This document shows, piece by piece, positions 1-11,417 of a DNA stretch of 64,000 nucleotides. The notes under the pieces were generated by a model that was not told the origin of the DNA, searched no databases, and saw only the letters and a list, made by a program, of their open reading frames with translations. Position 1 is the stretch's first letter; every line of letters starts with the position of its first letter. The position numbers and the translations under genes were made by a program. Origin of the DNA: Aedes albopictus (Eukaryota; Arthropoda; Insecta; Diptera; Culicidae); assembly GCF_035046485.1 (NCBI RefSeq), contig NC_085137.1, positions 445,846,334 to 445,910,333 on the forward strand, given 5' to 3'.

Positions 1-120
1 AATTTCAATTCATTCCTATACTATTCAAAGTTGCAACTTTGGTTTCCATTTTCTCCAATGCCTACTGTTGTCGAATGTTACTGTTATGCGGTTATGGGCA
101 GTGTTGCCTTTTAATTAAGT

Positions 121-211
121 TATCGGATATCGATACGATACCGATAATTTGGAATCCGATATATCGCCGATACCGATATGAGAAGAATTATGTATCGCCG
201 ATACCGATAAA
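121..211. repeat. Short CGATACCGATA-rich direct repeat
   Basis: The same 17-bp sequence occurs at 162-178 and 193-209, 31 bp apart, within a stretch rich in TATCGG/CGATA words. It abuts the foldback element that starts at 232. No function is visible. Confidence 0.6.
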
Positions 212-231
212 CCGTTACGATGCACAGCCCT

Positions 232-1042
232 AGCTCCCAGTGAAGTAATTTGACCAAAATCATAGCGGCTATGTGCACTGAAGCATGAAAAAGTCGTCCT
301 CAATCGCTTGGAATCGAAAAATTATTGGAAACTTGGGAATTTTTATGAATTTCCAAACCGAGTTTGAAACATTACTCGGAGGTGCAAAGTTGACCGATTG
401 TTCGCTCACTGGTGGTTAACAATCAACCAACTTTTCGGTGCAATACAATATTTGGCTCTTTTCAAATGATCTCTTGGATTTGTTTTAAAATCAATTCCAA
501 GATCAATTCTACAGTTTTATGGATCAAATTTGGATTATTAATCCCCGGTAAAACTTCTATACGTTCATATCAAAATCATTTGAGCACATCTATTGATTAC
601 ATTTGTCATTCTGTATTGTTTTTATGTGTAATCGCACATCAGAACGATAAATACCAAAAAACAGTTCGTTATGTGTGTCACACATAAACAGTATTTGTCT
701 AGACAAATTGCAAAAATATATGTGTACGAAACATAAAATAAATATTTGCAGTTTTTGCAGTGTAGAATTGATCTTGGAATTGATTTTAAAACAAATCCAA
801 GAGATCATTTGAAAAGAGCCAAATATTGTATTGCACCGAAAAGTTGGTTGATTGTTAACCACCAGTGAGCGAACAATCGGTCAACTTTGCACCTCCGAGT
901 AATGTTTCAAACTCGGTTTGGAAATTCTTAAAAATTCCCAAGTTTCCAATAATTTTTCGATTCCAAGCGATTGAGGACGACTTTTTCATGCTTCAGTGCA
1001 CATAGCCGCTATGATTTTGGTCAAATTACTTCACTGGGAGCT
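232..1042. mobile_element. Foldback element with two 282-bp inverted arms
   Basis: Positions 232-513 are repeated almost perfectly in inverse orientation at 761-1042, separated by about 247 bp. AGCT at both outer ends could be a 4-bp TSD or part of the element. Both strands translate to the same nonsense peptide start, as expected of a palindrome. There is no transposase. The junction word AGTTTTTGCAGTGTA near 764 recurs near 1327, so part of the spacer may be a separate MITE. Confidence 0.8.
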
Positions 1043-1435
1043 GCAACTCCTGCCCCGTTTTTCCTTGTAAACTGAAACGCGTCGCCATTGTTTCACTTTG
1101 CAGATCGCGGACGGCTGACACAGACGCCATGCATTGTTATTATGTGTATACACACATATTTTTTTGCTATGGGTGTTAACACATACCAACTATTTGTGAA
1201 ACTAATCTAAAGCATAGATAACAAACATGTAGGTTATATTTTAGGTAATAAAATGTATGTGTGGGAAGGTCAATTGGATCAATGTGAATTTTCACATAGA
1301 ATAAATATTTGTAGTTTTTGCAGTGTACTAAATACTCACAAACTTCCTTGATATCACTTTTCTAACTATTGAAAATCACGGGTTGAGTGGAAGGCGTAAT
1401 CCCATTCTGTGTCGCACGAAACAAAACAAGAATTA

Positions 1436-1592
1436 GGGAAGATTCAAAAATTACGTCCATCATTTTTCGGGATTTTTAGACCCCCCCTCCCCCCTCTGTC
1501 ACGCAATTTCTCTATACCCAATACACGTACTGTCACACTTTTCTAGACCCCCCCCCTCCCCCAAATGTTGGACGTAATTTTTGAACGTTCCC
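1436..1592. mobile_element. MITE with TTA target duplication (PIF/Harbinger-like)
   Basis: The inverted ends start GGGAA and share the core TTCAAAAATTACGTCCA. They are flanked by TTA at 1433-1435 and 1593-1595. The interior has C-rich tracts. A related copy with the same right end lies near 48088-48239. The 3-bp TTA duplication suits PIF/Harbinger-type MITEs. No coding capacity. Confidence 0.75.
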
Positions 1593-1630
1593 TTACGCCT
1601 TCCACTCCTGGTGTTTTGTTTACGAAAGTA

Positions 1631-1711
1631 AAAGGCGAAACTGAAATCACAACGTAAACACGGCGATAGTGAAAGGCGAATCTGAAATCAAAACATAAAC
1701 ACGGCGATAGT
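1631..1711. repeat. Two tandem copies of a 41-bp unit
   Basis: A unit starting AAAGGCGAA and ending CACGGCGATAG occurs at 1631-1670 and 1672-1711 with few differences, and a partial third match starts near 1755. No gene is seen between the MITE and the THAP gene. Confidence 0.6.
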
Positions 1712-2332
1712 TAACTTCGAAATCATGTTAAAATCAAAAACAAGGTGAATAGTAAAAGGCGATTCTGAAAATAATATCGATTCAAGGCGCATAGTATTGG
1801 GCGTATTTAGCATTATCGGGCATTAGCTTAATGATGCGCAACAGAAGAAATAGATTCAAATTTACTTCGCAGCTGCAACTTCGCATGTGCTTCTAGTGAC
1901 GACTTCGATTTGGTGGTGCGACGATAATACATGGATGATACAACTGTCGTAACCAACTGAATCGCAACCCGGTATTTCAGCCGTAACCAGTTGAAAACGT
2001 GAAGCGTTTTGTTGCTCTGTTGCGTCTGTTGCTCTCAACTATATCCAATTGACTGACTCAACTGTCTTTGATCCACCGACCACGGTATAGTCGGATGCCG
2101 AATCTTTCACTCCACTGGGTTCGGGGTTCTCACTCTTATTCTCTCCCTCTCTTCCTTTTCTCGAGCGAATGACAGTTGGCTTCGTCCATCGAGAGTTTCT
2201 ACACAAATTCAAATACTGTTCATTCAAAGGACGCAGCCCTCGACGCTACCAAAACGAGCCGAATAAATGAAACGCGTCTAATCTGTAAATGCAGTTATTA
2301 TTAAATATACTTCAATGACCTGTCTTGTTTGC

Positions 2333-2580
2333 AGATCAGAAGAAATTTCTCAGCCTATCTTGATGCATGGGAAATTCCTTGCCTGAATCGCTCAAGAAAC
2401 CGTTTTTTTCTTCGATCGCAGTACGCAGTAGCGAAGAAATGACAGTTCAAATGGCAGTCACCGAAGAAAGTTTCTGTCAGGAATCACTCAAGAAGTTTCT
2501 TGAGCGATTCCTTTCGAACTCGAAACTGCGCTTTACCACAACAATTATTCGCCAAATCGCCAGTGAATAATACATTTTTA
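2333..2580. repeat. Dispersed repeat containing GAATCGCTCAAGAAA
   Basis: The region carries GAATCGCTCAAGAAA near 2386 and its inverse TTTCTTGAGCGATTC near 2500. A related diverged copy lies at about 48640-48960. The inverted core suggests a MITE; its boundaries are not clear. Confidence 0.45.
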
Positions 2581-3101
2581 TTAGGGAAGTGCCGAAAATA
2601 GGTACACATGCCCAAATGATAAAAGACCTTATTTCTGGAGCAACATTTGAAAAGGGCCCAAGAGGTCTTGTGTCTTTCAAGGTATCTTTTTTGGAAAACG
2701 CTCCGTAGGGCATAAGGCATAACAGCAGCCCGCCCACGCAAATGAACACCGTTATCCGAAAGATCGATGTTCGCTCTATCTGATAACCGCGGTCTTAGTT
2801 TGTGTGAATAAAAGCTGATGGGGGCTCAGGAGCGACGTGTGAAGTCATTGTTTACCAATGCTTGTATGCCCTTTTCAAATGTTGCTGCAGATTTTTCCCG
2901 TAGTGCAGTGCAATTTCGGCGACTACAATCAACTTCAACCCTGGTTGTTCTAAAATTAGTTCTAAAAATGTTTGTTGACAAAAGTTGACAAACATTATTG
3001 TTTTGAATTTTCTGTTCCTCCACTGTTTCTCACAAGTGCAACGAATTTCACCGGTTGTTCCGCCGGGGTGAATGGAAGTACCTGTCTCCTGGTGAGTGAC
3101 G

Positions 3102-4175
3102 ATGGCCAAACCGCGACCCTGCATAGTGCCCTGCTGTCAGGGGGAAAAATTCGAACTAGTGCACAAGTTTCCCTCGGATCGAGAACGCGCCGAACTGTGG
3201 AAGACGATTTTGGCCGTGCCGGAACTGGCCCCGCTCGATGTGGACACCATTCGTGGGAGGTATTTTGTTTGCAGCCGGCACTTTCGGGACGCTGATTATA
3301 AGAATAAAGTGTCTAGGAGTTTGAATGTGACGGCGAATCCGTCGCTGAATCTGAGGGGATTGTATGATTCGGAAGGATTGCACCGGGTGATTCCCCCGAT
3401 GGGTGGAACGCGTCCCCAGCAGGTGGAAACGAATCAAAACACAGTGATGACGCTCAGTTTGGAAGTGCAATCGATGGCGCCCGAATGTGGGACTGTGATG
3501 GGCACATCGAATGAGAAGAACGTTTTTAACTGTACGGGTGATCCGTTGGAAGAATCAGTTTCGGTGGTGGGGGTGGAAAGTTTGGTGGAAGAGCACAATC
3601 CCATCGAAGTGGTTGAAGTGCCTCAGCCGATGAGGTTCCCCGTGGCGCAGAAACGAGTAATCGGACCGACTGCGATGGCGGGAAGCACGCCGGCAAAGAT
3701 GTTCCGATTTCGGAAGAAGCTGAACATTGTCAAGGTAGACGGAGCCATGTCGGATCCGGAAGGAGTCCAGAATGCGCCAACATCAGATGCACTGATTTTG
3801 AAGAAGGTCAAGGTGATGTCACCACAGAAAAAGATCCTTAAAATTTGTTCGATTGGCGAAAGGAAAAAGGAAACCGTATCTGTGGAAACGCAAACGGATG
3901 TAGAAGAATCACAACCGGCCCCGGCGGAGCACATAGATCCGAAGGAGAGTGAAGCAACTGAGACTGAGCACAAAGCAGATGAGGAATCGCAAGATAACGT
4001 AAATCCGCTCACCCGAGTGTTGGCTCTGCTGGAATGTACGCCGGAAAACTTGCTGAAGTTGAAGAAGAAGATGAGCGACGGAGCAGTCATATTCGATGAA
4101 AACTTGTTTCGCGAGACGGAGGAGGAAGATGCGGACGGCGGTAAGATTGATACTTTTTGCTATTTTATAACATGA
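3102..4175 (+). CDS. THAP domain-containing zinc-finger protein
   Basis: THAP domains are C2CH zinc modules that bind DNA, mostly in nuclear regulators and P-element-related proteins. The open frame runs upstream to a GTG at 3096, but the first ATG is 3102, which puts the domain at the N-terminus as usual. Visible hallmarks are C7 with C11/C12, the FP at 23-24, W33, C57 and H60 in the string CSRHF, then an NPSLNL stretch like the family's AVPTIF box. The rest is a long acidic, low-complexity tail ending with a leucine-rich, lysine-rich stretch (LLKLKKK). Read without splicing it ends at 4175 after 357 residues. A good donor (GGCG|GTAAGA) after 4140 may end the exon instead, in which case the last 11 residues are intronic. 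DNA target and partners cannot be told from sequence. Confidence 0.85.
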   Translation: MAKPRPCIVPCCQGEKFELVHKFPSDRERAELWKTILAVPELAPLDVDTIRGRYFVCSRHFRDADYKNKVSRSLNVTANPSLNLRGLYDSEGLHRVIPPMGGTRPQQVETNQNTVMTLSLEVQSMAPECGTVMGTSNEKNVFNCTGDPLEESVSVVGVESLVEEHNPIEVVEVPQPMRFPVAQKRVIGPTAMAGSTPAKMFRFRKKLNIVKVDGAMSDPEGVQNAPTSDALILKKVKVMSPQKKILKICSIGERKKETVSVETQTDVEESQPAPAEHIDPKESEATETEHKADEESQDNVNPLTRVLALLECTPENLLKLKKKMSDGAVIFDENLFRETEEEDADGGKIDTFCYFIT

Positions 4176-4466
4176 TAAGAGATGCTAAAGGTCATCTTCG
4201 TGGGGATGAAGCTACATGGGCGTAGTAAATGCACTTGATTTAAAAAGTATCTGAATTTTTGATATTCAAGCAAATTGTTGAGATATTTTTCATAACTTCA
4301 GGATAACGTTGCGTAATTAAGGATGGGGTTGGACATTCTTAAAGCTCATCTTGTCGCCCCTGGGGAAAATAATCCAACTACGTTACTGCCAACATGCGTG
4401 ATGCTGCAAATTTCACTTTCATTCTCAGACCAGATCGTTCGACTTTAGCATCGGCTTATCGCATCC

Positions 4467-4475
4467 TATATAAAT
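4467..4475 (+). promoter_or_regulatory. Possible TATA box for the dioxygenase gene
   Basis: TATATAAAT sits about 97 bp upstream of the ATG at 4564, and an initiator-like TCATTA lies about 33 bp downstream of it. If used, the gene has its own promoter and a 5' UTR of roughly 60 nt, which competes with the idea that exon 4562 is spliced to an upstream exon. Confidence 0.4.
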
Positions 4476-4563
4476 CTCAGTTCTATTTTAGCAGGCGATC
4501 ATTAAGCACGTTTTCTTGTGTTCTTATCTGTCGTATTTGGTGTAACGTTGTGTTTCTCTAGCC

Positions 4564-5811
4564 ATGCAAAAACCGGTTGTCGACGAACGGTTATTCCTGA
4601 CGTTGAAGAGATCGGAATCCGATGAACCCATCCGGGTGAGCTACATTTGGCTGCGGGACCATTGCCGTTGTAACGAGTGCTACAATCATGAAACCTTCCA
4701 ACGGTCGCTGTCGATCCTGGACGTGCCGGAAGATGTCAGCCCGGCGAGCTTCGAGATCCGGGACGGGGCACTGAACGTGTTATGTAAGTAGATGTGAATT
4801 CTTGCTAGGTGCTAAATTGTTTTACTCATCTATTCATATCATCCAGACGATCATGTAAGGTTTTTTAAATGGGAGTATTGATAAAAAATATGTTTGTCTC
4901 CAGGGAAAGATGAGCACGCATCTTCGTACGACCTGGACTTTATCTTCAGCGCCCAGTTCGGCCTGTACAAGGAATCTCTACTGCAGGAACACACGCAGCC
5001 GACTTTCTGGGACCGCGATATGATCAGCATCAAGCCCGACTACTGCCGGGTCACCCTGAATGAACTTCTGTGCAATGACGACATCGTCAAGAGGCTCGTT
5101 CACAGCCTGTACATGTACGGTGTGGCCTTCATCGAGAAGGTCCCGGCCAATGCGCAGAGCACGGAGATGGTCGTTCGGAGAATCTTCCCCATCCATAAGA
5201 CGCTTTTCGGCGAGATGTGGACTTTCAGCGATTCGATGGACCATAGCGACACCGCTTACACAAAGAACTATTTGGGACCGCACACGGACAATACGTACTT
5301 TAGTGATGCGTCCGGCTTGCAGGTTCTGCACTGCATCCAATTCAAAGGAACCGGTGGTCAGACCATCCTGATCGATGGCTTCAAAGCAGTTGAGCAGTTG
5401 CGTCTCAAGAAACCGGAGGTGTTCGAACGGCTATGCAACTATCCGGTCACCGGTGAATACCTGGAAGAAGGTAAACATCACTCCTACTGTGCGCCGATCA
5501 TCCAGCGGAACATCATCACCGGAGAGGTGGAGCAGTTGAGGTTCAACGTGTACGATCGAGCCATTCTGAAGACAATCCCTCAGGAACAGGTTCCGCAGTT
5601 TTATGCGGATTTTAAAGACTTAGGAGCGGAAATCAACGATGAATCGATGGCGTGGAAGTTCCAGCTGACACCCGGAACGGTGATGATCTTCGACAATTGG
5701 CGGGTGCTGCACGGGCGGATGGCTTACAGCGGGAAGCGCGTTATGAGTGGATGCTACGTGGCAAGGACGGATTACCAAAGTGTGGCCCGAACGTTGGGAA
5801 TCATTTCGTAG
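4564..5811 (+). CDS. TMLHE: Trimethyllysine dioxygenase-like, two exons
   Basis: This Fe(II)/2-oxoglutarate dioxygenase would hydroxylate trimethyllysine, the first step of carnitine synthesis, normally in mitochondria. The exons are 4564-4783 and 4904-5811. The 120-bp GT-AG intron joins them in frame as LNVL-WKDEH, giving 375 residues. The N-terminal zinc site is C34, C36, C39 plus H78, as in the related butyrobetaine dioxygenase. The iron triad is H200, D202 (HTDNTYF) and H343 (NWRVLHGR). DTAYTK, the C-terminal SGCYVARTD and the ending RTLGI fit TMLHE better than butyrobetaine dioxygenase. Known animal TMLHE is somewhat longer because of a mitochondrial presequence; none is seen after this ATG, so an upstream exon may be missing. 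A splice acceptor lies directly before it at 4561. The catalytic part looks intact. Confidence 0.88.
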
Positions 5812-5840
5812 GTGCGTCATGGCAGCATGTTCAGACAAAC

Positions 5841-5846
5841 AATAAA
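5841..5846 (+). terminator. Polyadenylation signal AATAAA of the dioxygenase gene
   Basis: AATAAA lies 30 bp after the stop codon, implying a very short 3' UTR. Confidence 0.6.
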
Positions 5847-5947
5847 TGAAGATTTTAAACAAAAGGTAAGTTCAGTTAAATTATTGAAAGATTACGTCCC
5901 ACGAATACTGTAAAATACCTGTGCAATATGTCTATCTGTTTCATATA

Positions 5948-6764
5948 GGGTAATCGTTCCCATCGTTGTGGTAGTACCTAATGTTGCTGTAATGGCAATT
6001 GGCTTCTTTAGCGGTGTTGAGATAATTCCATATTCAGAATCTGCACGCAAAACTGAGCCGAAATCCAAATTTTCGTGAATTTTGATGCCCGGGAACCTAT
6101 TTAAAAATCAGTTTGAAGTTTGTATGGGAGTGATTTGTCGAATCACCCCTCGTCGCCTTTTGTACTGGATGGAGCTGTCAAGCAGTTGGCCAGCTGTCAA
6201 AAGGTGATTTCGAAAAATATCTTCGAAATCTATTTTAAGTACCAAAATAAAGTTCTAAAAATCTGTAAAAAATCATGGTGGTTCAGAAAAAGGTGCTCTT
6301 TCGTATAAAATCGAAAAATCGCTACATATTTCTTAATTTAAAAACCCAATTGAGCACTTTTTCGACTGAAATGTTACCAAAAGGTATTTTTAACTGATGT
6401 ATTGTGCTTAATTTATGAGATTGCACCATTTGTTTGCTTAAGATTTGCCCAAAAACCTATTTAAAAAATTATGTTTTCCTTAATATGTTTGCTGCTGTGT
6501 TCCTGTAGTGTTCCTAATGTTGTGGTATCGCATATGATTTCAATGGGATACCGCAACATTAGGAACACAATGTTCTTTCTGATAAAAACGAATAAAATGC
6601 TCCTCACAACCTTAAAGTGGCAATATTTAGTTATTTTCCCGTAGATAAAGGATAGATTTTATTATTTTCAATTCAATCCATGTAAAAAGTTTGCTTGGGG
6701 CGATACAATTGTGGTTTAAGCATGAACTCAGTACTTAACTCCTCCATGATCGGATCAATTACCC
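5948..6764. mobile_element. TA-flanked element with imperfect inverted ends
   Basis: The ends read GGGTAATCGTTCC and, inverted, GGGTAATTGATCC, with TA on both outer sides, suggesting a Tc1/mariner-type MITE. A second hairpin at 6510-6566 pairs GTTCCTAATGTTG with its complement. Positions 5996-6345 are a module found again, inverted, at 22553-22912. No ORF of note. Confidence 0.6.
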
Positions 6765-7154
6765 TAACAACCAATGTAGATTTACTTCGTACCATTTACA
6801 AAAACAAAAGTTGTCTCTATTGACAATCGCTCTTCGCTCGCGACAGGCGATTTTTTCAACGCTCTTTTGTGTTAAAGTGTCTTGGGATTCCCGTTGCGAC
6901 TAAATTTTGCATCGATGTAAGATGTCTTCGCACAGGAGAAAGACGCTAGTCAGACTGGACTTCGGAGAATTGGAAAGTTCCTCAAGTAGTTCATTAACCC
7001 TAGTATGACAGGCCCTAATGGTGACAGGCACGCTGAACGTGCACTACACCATTGTGGTGCGGATGGATAAGCCAATATCGTTGTAAATGACCATAGCACA
7101 TACCTGAGCTACTCAAACAAATACCATGTCTTGAAGTGTAGAATTAGCGTTATG

Positions 7155-7940
7155 TTAAAATACACATAAATAAAAACAAAAAAAAAACATGTCTTCGGAC
7201 GGCCAGTAGATACATTTAATTTCTTGTTTGTGGATGAGGTTCTTAGTAAAACGAAATTTTGTTGCAATATGCTTCATTTTTTGGTACAGTTTCTCTCTTC
7301 GATTACCTATCTTCAGACAACTCTGACTAGGTATCTTCATAGATGACTCGTTGTTCATCGTTTAGTTCTTGCAGCAGTAACTTTTATATCCTTTAATTGA
7401 AAAATATTAAGGATGCTAACAAGTCCAAGGCTTCTGCAGTCTCTGTCGTATGGTCCGATAACCACTGGTATTTATACAAGCGAAAGTCTAGACATTTGAT
7501 AACTAAACAAGTAGGTAAAGGTAGTACATTCTGTAATTTTCCAGCTGTCTTGCAACCGGCCAAGCTGATTTTTTTACTGTAATTAGAGTATACTACAAGC
7601 TTGTCGCATTCCAACAATAATCTGAATTGATTGCAAGACAAACTAAAAATTACGGTGGGCGTAAAGTGGGTGGCAGCGTCTTATAGCAGACCGCGTGAAA
7701 TGTAGTGGTGTGGGATGATTTGTCTTCCTGCTCAAGATCGATGTAGGGCCGAGTGTTCACAGCTATGTACGGGACTTTCTCGATCAATTTCTGGATTGCT
7801 GGATAAGGGCATTCCTCGTTTTTTATGTAACCAGGATCTAGTGAAGTTTTTGATTTTTTGGCGTCTGCCAAATCATCATATGATATCTAGTCCCACGCTC
7901 TAGCCGCCTGCTTCAGGCCGTAAAAGCTTCAATCCACCGA
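7155..7940 (-). pseudogene. Degraded Ty1/copia pol remnant (RT end and RNase H)
   Basis: Minus-strand fragments in shifting frames resemble the end of a copia polyprotein. An LDPGY block followed by NTRPYID (about 7650-7871) matches the end of the reverse transcriptase, CDKLVVYS (about 7600) the start of RNase H, and KHIATKF with WPSEDM (about 7190-7280) its C-terminus. Frames are broken by stops and small indels. No LTRs are seen. Confidence 0.75.
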
Positions 7941-8432
7941 CAAATTTTGCCTTCGGCTCCTTCTACAAATCCACATGGCTAATGTTTACACTGAACAAGC
8001 TGTGTGGTTGCGCCAACCGGTTCTTCGTCACAGCTTCTAGCTGAAAGAGCTCATAACCCCAGGACAAACTTTTTATTTTTAATCGGCTGATACTCAGGAA
8101 CTATAAAATTTTACTATGATCGATGGGAAGAGTTGTACTTCTTGGAAGGGTAGTTGTCAAACCGGATGTCCATGCTTGTACCAGAGTTTTCACCAGAAAT
8201 AAGTGTTCCCAGGTGCCATGTTGTGGCGATGTGTTCTACAGCTGCATATTGGCTACATTTTCAATAAATAGCTGTTTATTCTCGGTAGATCTATTAAATT
8301 TAAATCCAAATCTGCCCTTTCATTTCTTATCGAAACGTGTTTTTACAAAGTGGAGTCAATTTTGTAAATTGTGAGAGAAACCGATAAACGCCTAAAAGTA
8401 TGCAATGGTCTTATAATTATTCGTTGGCTTAA

Positions 8433-8807
8433 CCCCTTCGGGACGACCTTTTCACCAACCTCGGTGCTGTAGAACGCGTCTTCTTCTTCTTCTTCTTCTT
8501 CTTCTTCTTCTTTATGGCTCGACGTTCGCATTGGAACTAGGCCTGCTCTCTTCAACTTAGTGTTCTTAGAGCACTTCCACAGTTATTAATTGAAGGGCTT
8601 TCTTTGCCTGCCATTGCATGAATTTGTACATTGTGTGGCAAGCACAATGATACACTATGCCCAGGTAGTCGAGAAAATGTTCCCGACTGGAACGGGAATC
8701 GAACCCGCCGTCTCCGGATTGGCGATCCAAAGCCTTAACCACTAGGCTAACTGGAGACCCCTAGAACGCGTCAGCGAGGTGCAAATGACCCAACCATCCT
8801 GAAAGGG
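8433..8807. mobile_element. TTAA-type MITE carrying a SINE
   Basis: The left end is TTAA|CCCCTTCGGGACG; the right end, inverted, is TTGA|CCCTTTCAGGATG. TTAA on the left (8429-8432) and a one-base variant on the right suggest a piggyBac-like target. The SINE at 8481-8761 was inserted later. Confidence 0.5.
8481..8761 (-). mobile_element. tRNA-derived SINE, Feilai-like
   Basis: On the minus strand the head is tRNA-like (A box TAGCCTAGTGGTTAAGG, B box GGGTTCGATTCCC), followed by a unique body and a (GAA)n tail. An 11-bp TSD, TAGAACGCGTC, flanks it at 8470-8480 and 8762-8772. The structure fits the Aedes Feilai family as I recall it. A second copy is at 30653-30916. Confidence 0.85.
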
Positions 8808-11417
8808 TCAAAGTATGACCCGTGTTTGAATTCTAGATGGATTAATCACATGAGTGATACTTTTAAAAGGTGGACTCTGGTAAACGAACAAAATCTTCAT
8901 TGACACTTCACGGTGTGTTTATAGAGCAACTTTAAAACAAAAAAATAAGTAAGTCTGAAATTTTGCCCAGTGATACTTTGGGCCATTCCCTTCAATTTGC
9001 TGGGTCGGTTGAAAACATCCATCGGGGGGTCTAGAACAAAATTTTTTTTTGAAGGTTTTTCATGCAAAAACTGTTAAAAGCGCATAATGTAAATTATTGC
9101 ATCTCCTACAAATAGTCACAACTTTTTTGTCTTTGAAGATAGAACCATACAATTTTTAGGCGTTTCGAAGTAGTATGCGTAGATGACTGTGTGAAAATTT
9201 CATTAAAATATGTTGAATGGTTTTCAAGTAATAGCAAAACTATCAAACGCATTCTAAAATACTAAGCTTAGTAGCAAACAATCAACAAAATATCTATATT
9301 TTTTATACAATAATACATGAAAAATATTTTATTCTAAACACCTTGAGTCATTATAATGGCAGTACTGTGAAAACTTGTTTTTCAAATGATGAACAGATAC
9401 ATAGTCAAATACATGAAAGAAAAACACAGACTGTCATTATGTAGCTTTTCACTACAGTATTAACTATTTATTTCAAGAACGTGGTTTTGCGTATACATGT
9501 TCACAAGTACAAGTATGCCTCTATTACGAATCCTATAATAAACACAATTATCATGATTGCTGAGCATGTCGGCCTTCCCTAAAGAAAATATTTGAATGTT
9601 ATTTGGTAAGCTAAGAAAAGCACTCGATGATTGAGAAACATCTCTGTTTCGAAGAAAAAGTATAGAAACTAAATTATTTTGGAATTAATGTTTACAAGCT
9701 CAAAATTAAATAGTATTTCACCTCAGTCAATGAATAAAAACAAGTTAACTCTGTTAAAGACCTCATAATAACATTGAAGTTGTGGGTATGAGTCCACATT
9801 GAACCAAGACAGGACACAATAACGAGAACTGAAATCAAAACAGAATTCAGTTGGGCAATATTCGATCAAGGGCAACTTTACGGTACTAAACATAGTTTCC
9901 GGATTATTCCACGATATTTGACATAACTGTTGGACCTAAACGTAGGTTTGTCTTTAAATTTAATAGCAATATGATGCTTATTACTTATGCCACCATTTAT
10001 TAACAAATAACTGATAATAAGTTCTGAAAGAAGAGTTAAAAGAACGGAGTACTTATTAAAAATGTTTCTACATTAGACATGAAAATTAGGCTGTTCAGCA
10101 TAAAGCCAAGGAAAAACAATTTGATAACAATAGTTTAAATAGTCTTATCGATTTGCATATGATGTATCAAAAATATTTTCTGTGGTTTCCTCCAAGCATG
10201 AGGAAGAGTGATTGATCATTGTTAGGGCGTCGTTGACTAGTAGAATATATTCAACATAAATCTATATGTTTCGAAAAAATAACAAACAGTTTTTTTGTAA
10301 TCCAAATTATTGCGCCACGCTCTCCTAAAGCCTTTCGCTTGCAATCTGATACTTAGATAAAACCTTAATCATTAAAAAAAATTGAAAAAAAAGAACATGT
10401 ATACGCAAAACCGCGTTCTTGAGATAAATAATTAATACTTTAGTCAAAAGCTACATAATGGCAATGTGTGTGTCCTTTTATGTATTTGACTATGTAATTG
10501 TTCATTATTTGAAAAAAAAAACAAGTTTTCACAGTACATACCGCCATCTTAATGACTCAAGATCCTTAGAACTAAAATTTTTTCATGTATTATTAATATA
10601 TAAAAAATATAGATATTTTGTTGGACTTTTGCTACTAAGCTTAGTATTTTAGAATGCGTTTGATAGTTTTGCTATTATTTGAAAACCATTAAACATATTT
10701 TAATGAAATTTTCACACAGTCATCTACGCATACTACTTCGAAACGCCTGAAAATTTTATGGTTCTATCCTCAAAGACAAAAAAGGTGTGAATATTTGTAG
10801 GAGATGCAATAATTTACAATATGCGCTTTTAACTGTTTTTGCATGAAAAACCTTAAAAAAAATTTTTGTTGTAGACCCCCCGATGGATGTTTTCAACCGA
10901 CCCAGCAAATTGAAGGGAATGGCCCAAAGTATCACTGGGCAAAATTTCAGACATACTTATTTTTTTATTATAAAGTTGTTCTACACAACACACCGTGACT
11001 TAACATCTAAAATAATCTTTTCAGGTTCAAACTGATTATGGAGCTTTGGGAGCAGTGTGCCCCAAGTCCTATCGGAAGTACACATCTGGGACCAAGTTTC
11101 ATATGCAACTCTTGCTAGAAAACAACATCAGCATTGTGTTCTTGCATAGGCTCACCATTTCAAGTTTTTAAAGAGTTCAGAATTATTTAAAAATGCCAGA
11201 TTCATAGACGAATCGCTGTAACATTGAACCAGGGAACATTTATTTCCTGTGCAAAATCGGATTCAAGCATGGACATCCGGTTTGACAACTACCCTTGCAT
11301 GAAGTACAACTCTTCCCATCGATCATAGTGAAAACCGTTTTTTTTTTTATATTTTATAGTTCCTGAGTATCAGCCGGTTAAAAAAAAAACAGTTTGTCCT
11401 GGGGCTTTGAGGGTTAA

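Larger units (their letters stand above)
8055..11417. mobile_element. 3.4-kb foldback element, arms interrupted by other insertions
   Basis: The outer arms 8055-8178 and 11264-11415 are inverse copies, as are the inner arms about 8900-9511 and 10389-11005 (roughly 600 bp each). Between outer and inner left arms sits a TTAA element with a SINE. The spacer 9512-10388 is AT-rich and has no credible ORF. The right end reads GAGGG|TTAA; the left end has ATAACCCC. The terminal layout resembles the 23211-29590 element, so both may belong to one non-autonomous piggyBac-like family. Confidence 0.75.

Noticed and set aside
412..862. Two ORFs with the same N-terminus on opposite strands as a duplicated gene
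   Set aside because: They are the mirror images expected from the foldback arms at 232-513 and 761-1042.
2640..2885. Perfect 18-bp inverted repeat (2640-2657 and 2868-2885) upstream of the THAP gene as an operator
   Set aside because: The 210-bp spacing and transposon-rich setting make a degraded MITE more likely; no factor site is recognised.
4847..4854. 8-nt micro-exon between the two dioxygenase exons (flanked by AG and GT)
   Set aside because: Including it would break the frame; direct splicing of 4783 to 4904 keeps the conserved WKDEH zinc-site stretch in frame.
8695..8760. tRNA gene
   Set aside because: The A and B boxes belong to a SINE with a body, GAA tail and TSD; the same holds for tRNA-like segments at 19.2, 20.7, 30.9, 52.3, 54.5 and 61.4 kb.
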